Shown here: positions 38,501 through 47,500 of the stretch, piece by piece
Layout: every line of letters begins with the position of its first letter
How positions within the stretch are numbered: position 1 is the stretch's first letter
NCBI RefSeq assembly: GCF_900112775.1
Contig: NZ_FOYZ01000016.1
Span: forward strand, 1-64,000
Origin: Anaeromicropila populeti
GTDB lineage: Bacteria > Bacillota > Clostridia > Lachnospirales > Lachnospiraceae
Length of the DNA stretch: 64,000 bases
Direction of reading: 5' to 3'
The notes under the pieces: generated by a model
What the model was told of the DNA's origin: nothing
The model's input: the letters and a program-made list of their open reading frames with translations, nothing else
Database searches by the model: none
Position numbers and translations under genes: made by a program

Positions 38501-41500
38501 ATAAGCTGGTTTTGGATGCCTATCAGACTGTTTTTGGTTTTGACACAATCCAGGTGGATCAGGATTTCTTTGAACTGGGAGGAGATTCTTTAAAAGCAGT
38601 TAGTCTTTCTAATGCAGTTAAAAATGTGGCTGGAATAAAGGTTGATATTTCACAGTTATTTCAATATGCTACACCAAAAAAACTGGCTGCTTATTTAAAA
38701 CAAACTGTGACGGAGTTAAAAAAAGACATTGGAATTCAGCCTGTTCAGAAACAGGAATACTATCCTCTTTCTTCAGCGCAAAGCCGTATGTTTGCCTTGT
38801 ATTTACTAGATAAAAAAACAGTTTCCTATAACCTTCCTTCTGCAACTCGGATTCAGGGACAGTTGGATTTGAAAAGAATGGAAAAAGCAGTAGAGAAACT
38901 GATTCTGCGCCATGAATCTTTGAGAACATCCTTTGTTCTGAGAGAAAATCAGCCAGTACAAGTGGTACATGAAACGGTTCCTCTTCCAGTAGAGTATTGT
39001 GAAGCAAAAGGAGCAGAAAAAGAAGAAATTGATCAGTTGATTCATAAGTTTGTAAAACCATTTGAGTTGGATAAAGCACCTCTATTCCGGGTAAGCGTTG
39101 TTAAAATAAAAGAAAATGAAAGTATGCTTTTGTTTGATCTTCATCATATTATTGCAGATGGTACATCAGTAGAAATTATTACAAAGGATTTTAATCAGTT
39201 ATATTTTGGAGAAATAGAAAAGTCAGGTATTCAATATAAAGATTTTGCAGTATGGCAGAATAAAGTTTTAAAATCGGAAGAAATGAAAAAAGAAAAAGAT
39301 TTCTGGCTGGAGTATTTGGGGGATGATCTGCCAGTTTTACAGCTGCCAACAGACTTTCCGCGCCCACATGTAAAAAGTTTTGAAGGAAACAGAATTCATT
39401 TTTCACTGGATAAAAAATTGACCAGTAGGTTATTTACATTGTCACATGAGGCAGGAGTTACTATGTTTATGACTATGCTTAGTTGTTGGAATATATTACT
39501 GGCAAGATATGCAGGCCAGGAAGATATTATAGTAGGAACCTCTGTAGCTGGCAGAACACAGGAAGAAATAAAAGAAACCGTAGGCATGTTTGTAAATATG
39601 CTGGCTATGAGAAACAAGCCTCAAAATACAATTACCTTTAAGGATTTCTTACAGTCAGTAAAACAAAATGCTTTGCAGGCTTTTGAACATCAAAATTATC
39701 AATTTGATGAATTGGTAGAACAATTAAATCTCAAGCGTGAATTAAATCGAAATCCATTATTTGATGTATGTTTTGATTATCAGAATATGCAGTTTTATGA
39801 CTTAGAAGTAGAAGGAATCCGTTTTATTCCTTATGAATTAGAAACCCATACCGCTACCTATGATCTTCTGCTGACTTGTCAGGAAAACAAAGAAGAAGAA
39901 AAAATAGAAGGGTTTTTAGAATATTCTACCATGCTGTACAAGCAAGAAACAATAGAACGGATGCTGGAGCATTTTTTGGCTGTTTTGGAAAGTATTACAT
40001 CCAATCAAGATATTATGCTGCAAGATATTCATATGGTTTCTCAAAAAGAAGCCCAGCGTCTGATAAATGATTTCAATCAGACAAAGCTAGATTTAAAAGA
40101 AAATTATCTGATACAGGAATTGTTGGAGCAAAATGCAGAGAATATACCTCATAAAATAGCATTAATAACAGCAAACGGAAAGAAATTCACATATGCAGAT
40201 ATAAACCAAAGAGCTAATGTACTGGCTTGGAAGTTAATTGAACTTGGAGTAAAAAAGGATGTGCCTGTTGGAATAATACCATGCAGAAATGAAAATTTAA
40301 TAATTTCACTGTTTGGTGTACTAAAAGCAGGAGGTGCTTATGTTCCAATTGACCCAGGTTTTCCAGAAGAACGAATTTCCTACATGCTAGAAGAAAGTGG
40401 AGCCCAAATTGTAGTATGTCCAAAAGAATATGAAAGCAAAATAAAATCAAATTATACACTGCTGGACATTAGTGATTTACAAGAGAGCAGCAATAGTAAT
40501 AAAAATCCTGTTAACTCCACAACAAAAGATGGTCTTGCTAATATTATTTTTACATCTGGGTCTACTGGAAAGCCAAAAGGAGTAATGTTACAGCAAAATT
40601 CTATTTTAAACTTTATTGCAGATATTAAAAATAGAAAACTATTTGAAACAGAGCATGACAGGATAATTAGTGTTACAACACTTTCCTTTGATATTTTTGG
40701 ATTTGAATCTCTTGTTCCTTTATGTACTGGCAATTCAATTTATTTGGCAAATGAAAAAGAACAATTAGATCCAGCACTGGCTGCACAGAAAATTTTGGAG
40801 CACAAAGCAACGCATATATTAAGTACTGTTTCACGTATAAAGGCATTTGTAGAGAATCCAGATTTTGAACAGGCATTGAAACAGCTTACTTGTATTTTAA
40901 GTGGTGGAGAGAATTTTTCTCTGGCATTACTAAAGGATTTGCAAAAACGTTCTAATGCAAAGATTTTTAATATGTATGGACCTACAGAAACAACTATCTG
41001 GTCTACTACAAAGGAACTTACCAATGAGAATAAAGTTAATATTGGTACACCAATTGCAAATACACAGGTATTTGTATTAAATTCAGGTGGTAAGTTACAG
41101 CCAACAGGAGTTTTTGGAGAATTGTGCATCGGTGGACAAGGTCTTGCAAGGGGTTACTTAAATAATGAAGAAGAGACAAAAAAGAAATTTGTTTTTTCAG
41201 AAGTGACAAACACTGTAATTTATAAAACGGGAGATAGGGCAAGAATTCTTGCTAGTGGGGAAATTGAATTATTAGGAAGACTGGATTCGCAAATTAAAAT
41301 ACGTGGGTATCGAATCGAACTAAGCGAAATTGAAAAAACAGTTTTACTGCATGAAAAAATAAAAGAGGCAGTGGTTCTTCCTTTTGAGGATAAAAATAAT
41401 AATAAGCAGCTTGTAGTATATTACTGTGTGAAAGATTTAGAACAGCAGGACAGCAGCTGGCTGAAGAAGTGGTTACAAGAGCGTCTGCCTCATTATATGA

Positions 41501-44500
41501 TTCCTTCCTATTTTATAAAGCTGGAAACTATGCCAACTTTACTTAATGGAAAAATTAATAAAAGAGCACTTCCTATTCCACAGGCAGAGGAACGTACAAA
41601 TCATATACCGGTGTTACAGCCTGCAAATCAATTAGAAAAGTCCTTGCTGGAAATCTGGAGCGATGTGTTAGGTAGTTCACAAATTAGTATACGAGATAAC
41701 TTTTTTGATATTGGCGGAAATTCTTTAGGATTAATACTAGTAAATAACAGAATAAATTCATTAATTGGACAGTCCGTTCCATTAGTACAGTTATTTGAAA
41801 ATCCAACAATTGAATCTTTGGTAAAAAGCTTAAAGAGTCAGAATATTCTGTTGGAAGAGCAGCTGGAAAATGTACAGGAACATAATGTAGAAAAGGTAAA
41901 AGATATTGCAGTAATTGGTTTGGCATGTCATTTTCCTGGCGCAGAAAATGTAAAAGATTTTTGGGGTAATCTGGTGTCTGGCGTAGAATCTATTGCTGAA
42001 ATTACAGAGGAAGAATTAATACAGGCAGGAGTTGATAAAAAAATATTTTCAAGCTCAAATTATGTCAGGGCAAAAGGGGTATTAGAAAATGCAGAGTATT
42101 TTGATTCTGAATTTTTTGATTATCCATATCAGGAGTCTAATCGAATGGATCCACAAATCCGAATACTGCATCAGTGTGTCTGGAAGGTGTTAGAGGACGG
42201 AGGTTATGATTCTTTTCGTTATAATGGAAAAATTGGATTATTTGCAGGAAGTGGTTCTAATGTTTCGTGGATGGTTCAGTTTATTGGACAACAAAAAGAT
42301 ATACTAAATGCTTTTGAAGTAATGACATTAAATGAAAAAGATTTTATTACAACGAAAATATCTTATAAGCTTAATTTAAAAGGACCAAGTATGAATGTGC
42401 AGACAGCTTGCTCTACTTCCTTAGTAGCCGTTCATGAGGCGGTGAAATCGTTGCAAGATGGAGAATCTGATATGGCAGTAGCAGGAGGTGTGTCAATTTC
42501 CTATCCACGAAAAGAAGGATATTTATGGCACGAGGGAATGATCTTTTCAAAAGATGGTCATTGCAGACCTTTTGCAGAGGATGCAACAGGTACGGTTTCA
42601 GGTAATGGTTGTGGTGTCGTACTGCTTAAACCATTGGAAAAGGCTTTACAGGATGGAGATAATATTTATGCGGTAATTAAAGGTTCTGCAATTAATAATG
42701 ATGGAATTGATAAAATTGGATATACAGCACCAAGTGTATCTGGTCAGAGAAAGGTTATAGAAGAGGCAATGGGAAAGGCTGGTGTACAGCCAGAAGAAAT
42801 CCATTATTTAGAGGCACATGGAACAGGTACCAAATTAGGAGATCCTATTGAAATAGAAGCTTTACAGCAGGCTTGGAAAACAAAACAAAAGAGATATTGT
42901 GCTATTGGATCTGTAAAAGCCAACATAGGTCATTTAGATGCTGCATCTGGTATAGCAGGCTTTATAAAAGCGGTACTGGTATTACATAACAAGAAAATTC
43001 CACCATTAATTAATTATGGAAAAGCAAATTCTTCCATTAATTTCGAACATAGTCCATTTTATATTACCACTGAAGCGAAGGACTTAATTCATATAAAAGA
43101 ACCGTTAAGAGCAGGGGTAAGTTCCTTTGGTATTGGTGGCACAAATGCACACATTATATTAGAAGAAGCACCAGCTGCAAAGCAAAAATCAGTATGTGAA
43201 AAAGTAAATTTGTTACTATTTTCTGGGAAAAGCAAAACAAGTGTTATAAATACCAGTGAGGAAGTGCTTGCTTATTTAGAGCAAAATCCAGATATAAATA
43301 TTTCTGATGCAGCATGGACTTTGCAAGAAGGACGAAAACATTTTCCAGTTAGAAAAGCGTTACTGGTGAAGGAAACAACAAATATTAAGTCTGCTATTCA
43401 TCAGTTTAGATTAAGCGATTGCCAACAAGTCAGTGATATGAAAAAACCAGTAATTTATAGTTTTGCTGCAAAGAATTTTTGTCAAGGAATGGGACAAAAT
43501 TTATATATAAAAGCAGGAGAAAGTACTCTGGCAAATCGGTTTAAAATAAATATGGATTTGGTATGCTCTGTTATGGAAGAAGCAGGTTACCCTAATGGGG
43601 TGCAGCACCTGTTAGAAAAGCAGAGCCAAGAAGGAAACAATCGGATAGACAGCCAGTTAAGTGTCTTTGCAGTTTCTTATTCTATGGCAAACGTATTTGG
43701 AGAAATTGGAATTTGTCCAGATGGATTAGTGGGAGATGAAATTGGAAAAATAACGGCTTATGTTTTGTCTGGTACGCTTACCGTAACAGATGCAGTTGAT
43801 ATGATAATGAAAGGTAATGCAATAGAAGATTACCCATTGCATCAAGAAAAGATACCAATTTTATCTGGTATATATGAAAATGCCATTGTCATAGAGATGC
43901 CATGTCTACAGGCAGATATTGATGACGAATTAGCAAGTTTATATCAGATAACAGCTGATTTGTGGTGTCAAGGAGTTGACATTGACTGGAAAGCAGTAAA
44001 AGGTAATGGAGTGAGAAAGAGAATATCCTTACCAACTTATGTATTTGATAAAAAATACCATAACAGTGATGCATCACTGAAGCATTTTGAACAGCAGAAT
44101 ATTGAAAAAATACAGAATAAAAAGATTTCTGTAAAAAAAGACAAAGGGTATGTAGGCAGCCGCTTGGAGATAATATGGAAAGAACTATTAGGCTGTGAAG
44201 AGGTATCAATAAAGGATGACTTTTTCAATTTGGGAGGAGACTCTCTAACCGCAATTAAGCTTGCCTCTTATATTCAAAGTGAATTTCAGGTAGAAATGCC
44301 TATAGCAGAAATATTTAGCTGTGCTTTACTAGGTAAAATGACAGATTGGATTTATCAGCATATTTCCAATGAAATGCCACAGTCTGATGCAGAGAATATT
44401 ATAAATCCAATAGAGAAAAGAGAATATTATGAAGTATCTTCCTCACAAAAACGAATGTATGCTGTAAATAAAATGATTGGAGATTCAATAGCTTATAATC

Positions 44501-47500
44501 TTGGTTCTGTTTATATGGTGGAAGGTGTAATAGATAAGGACAAATTGACCAACGTATTTGATGCATTGGTACAAAGACATGAATCCTTCCGAACTAGTTT
44601 TCATATGAAAGAGGGAGAGGTTATTCAAATAATTCAAGAACAGATTCCATCTGTTGTAGAGTTTGGAAATTCCAGTGAGGCAGACTTAAATAAGGAAATT
44701 AAAGAGTATATACGTCCCTTTGATTTGTCCAAGGCTCCGTTGCTTCGAGTGAAGCTGATTAGTCTTAATGAAAAGAAGCATGTTTTAATTATTGATATGC
44801 ACCATATTATATCCGATCAAAGTTCCATAGCAGTTTTATTAAATGAATTTGCTACATTGTATCATAATAAAAAGCTGCCAAATCTAACGATTCATTATAA
44901 AGATTTTGCATATTGGCAAAACAGATTATATGAAAGTAAGGATTTTGAAAAACAAATAGCATATTGGGAAAATGAATTTCATGGTGAACTGCCTGTATTG
45001 GATTTGCATACGGATTTTAAGAGGCCTCAGTTCCAGTCTTATAATGGAGACTTTATACAGTATGAAATCGGAGAAGAACTTAGTAAAAACATTGTAGAAC
45101 TATCCAGAAGGTTAGGCACTACGCCGTATATGATTATGATGGCAGCAGTAAAACTAGTTCTTTGGAAGTCTACAGGACAAAAGGATTTGGTGGTTGGCAC
45201 TGGTATAGCGGGAAGACGTCATGCCGATACGGCACCGTTAGTAGGAATGTTTGTTAATACACTGGCAGTCCGTTCCCAAGTGCAGGAAACTTTAACGGTT
45301 TCAGAATATATACAGTATATAAAAGAAAAAATGGTACAGGCATACGAAAATCAAGATTGTCAGTTTGAAATGTTAATAGATAAGCTGCATATTCAGAAAG
45401 ATTTAAGTAGAAATCCGTTATTTGATGTTATGTTTAATTATATCAATATGGGAACAGAAGAATTGGAAATGGAAGGACTCTCTGTAAAACCATGGACTGC
45501 AAGACAGGTGGAATGCAAATTTGATATTACATGGACAATACAAGAGAAAAAAGGATGTTTTTATGCTGACATGGAGTATGCAACTTCTTTATTCCGTAAG
45601 GAAACTATTGAGGCATTGGGCAGCAGGCTGTTAGTGGTATTAAATTTCATAATAGAAAATGCTGATCAGAAACTAAATGAAATTTGTATTTTAACTTCCA
45701 AGGAAAGAAAATGGCTGATAGAAGAGCTAAATCAAACAGATACCAATGCTCCTCTGGACAAAACGATTATTGAAATTTTTGAAGGTTATGTTTCTGCAAA
45801 TGGAGAGCATACTGCAATTGTTTGGGAAGATACAGAACTGAGTTACAGTCAGTTAAATCAGAAGGCAAATCAGTTGTCTCAGCTGCTTTTTGAACAAGGA
45901 GTAAAACATGGTGACAGAATAGCAATTTTATTAGATAGAGGTCCATTACAGATTATAAGCATTTTAGGAATTTTAAAAAGCGGATGTGTGTATGTGCCAA
46001 TTGATCCAGATTATCCAGATGCCCGTATTAACTTTATTCTGGAAGACAGTAGCAGCAGGATGATTCTTACAGATGAATTGCTGGAAAAACGAGTAGAACG
46101 AGAAATTCCTTGTATATTTATTTCAGAAGAGTTAGAAAATAGAAACAATGTAGAGTATGCTGTTTCATCACCTTATATGCCAAAAGAAGTATGTGGAGAG
46201 GATACCTTGTATATTATGTATACATCAGGTTCTACAGGCATACCAAAAGGAACTTTAATCAGCCATAGTAATGTAATTCGAGTGGTAAAAAATACCAATT
46301 ATATTGAAATTGAATCGACTGATTGCTTTTTACAGTTATCAAACTACGCTTTTGATGGTTCGGTCTTTGATATTTTTGGAGCAATTTTAAACGGAGCATC
46401 ATTAGTTTTGATTTCCAAGGAAACAGCAATTGAAATTCCCCAGTTAGCCGATTTTATAAAGGAGAAGGAAATTACAGCATTTTTTATGACAGCAGCATTG
46501 TTTAATGTTTTTGTGGAAAGCGGTTTACAGTCATTAACAGGTGTCAGAAAGCTTTTAGTTGGGGGGGATGCAGTCTCCGTACCTCATGCCAGAAAGGCTT
46601 TGGAAATATTAGGGCCAGGGCATCTTATAAATGGATATGGTCCAACTGAAACGACTGTATTTGCAGTATGCTATCCAATTGACCATATTGAAGAGGATGC
46701 GGAATCTATTCCAATTGGATATGCTATTTCAAATACCAGCCTCTACATCCTGGATGAACAAGGACAGCCAGTACCTGCCAATGTACCAGGTGAACTTTAT
46801 ATCGGAGGAAAAGGTGTCAGCAAGGGATATTTAAACCGAGAAGAACTGACAAAAGAAAAATTTGTTACTTTAAAGTTTGCCCCATATGAAAGAGTTTATC
46901 GTACAGGAGATCGAGTAATGCGTCGTCCAACAGGGGAAATTTTATTTTTAGGAAGAGTAGATTTTCAAATTAAATTAAGAGGTTTTAGAGTAGAACTTGG
47001 TGAAATCGAAACTCACATAAAAGAGCTTCCGAAAATCAGGGATGCGGTAGTAACGGCAGTAAAAGATAAACAAGGAAGTCTGTATATTGCAGCATATTAT
47101 ACTGCACTGGATATAGAAGGTAAAGTGGAGCCAGATGACATTAAAAAATTGTTAAGTGATAAACTTCCAGAATATATGATTCCGGCCAGGATGAAACAAT
47201 TAGAAACTTTTCCTCTTACAGTAAATAGAAAGGTAGATCGAAAAGCACTTCCTTATATTGAGGAAGAAAGTGTGGCGGTTACTGGAAAAGATGCTCCAAC
47301 CAATGAAACAGAAAAAGTAATTTTGGAGAAGATGCAGATGGTACTGGATCATTCAGGTATTGGAATTTTGGATGCTTTCTTTGATGTGGGAGGTAATTCC
47401 ATTAAGGCAATTGCATTTGTACAAGCTTTATCGAAATGTGGAATCAACATAAAGGTAAATGATGTATTTAGATATCCTACGGTGAAAGAGCTAGCGGTTC

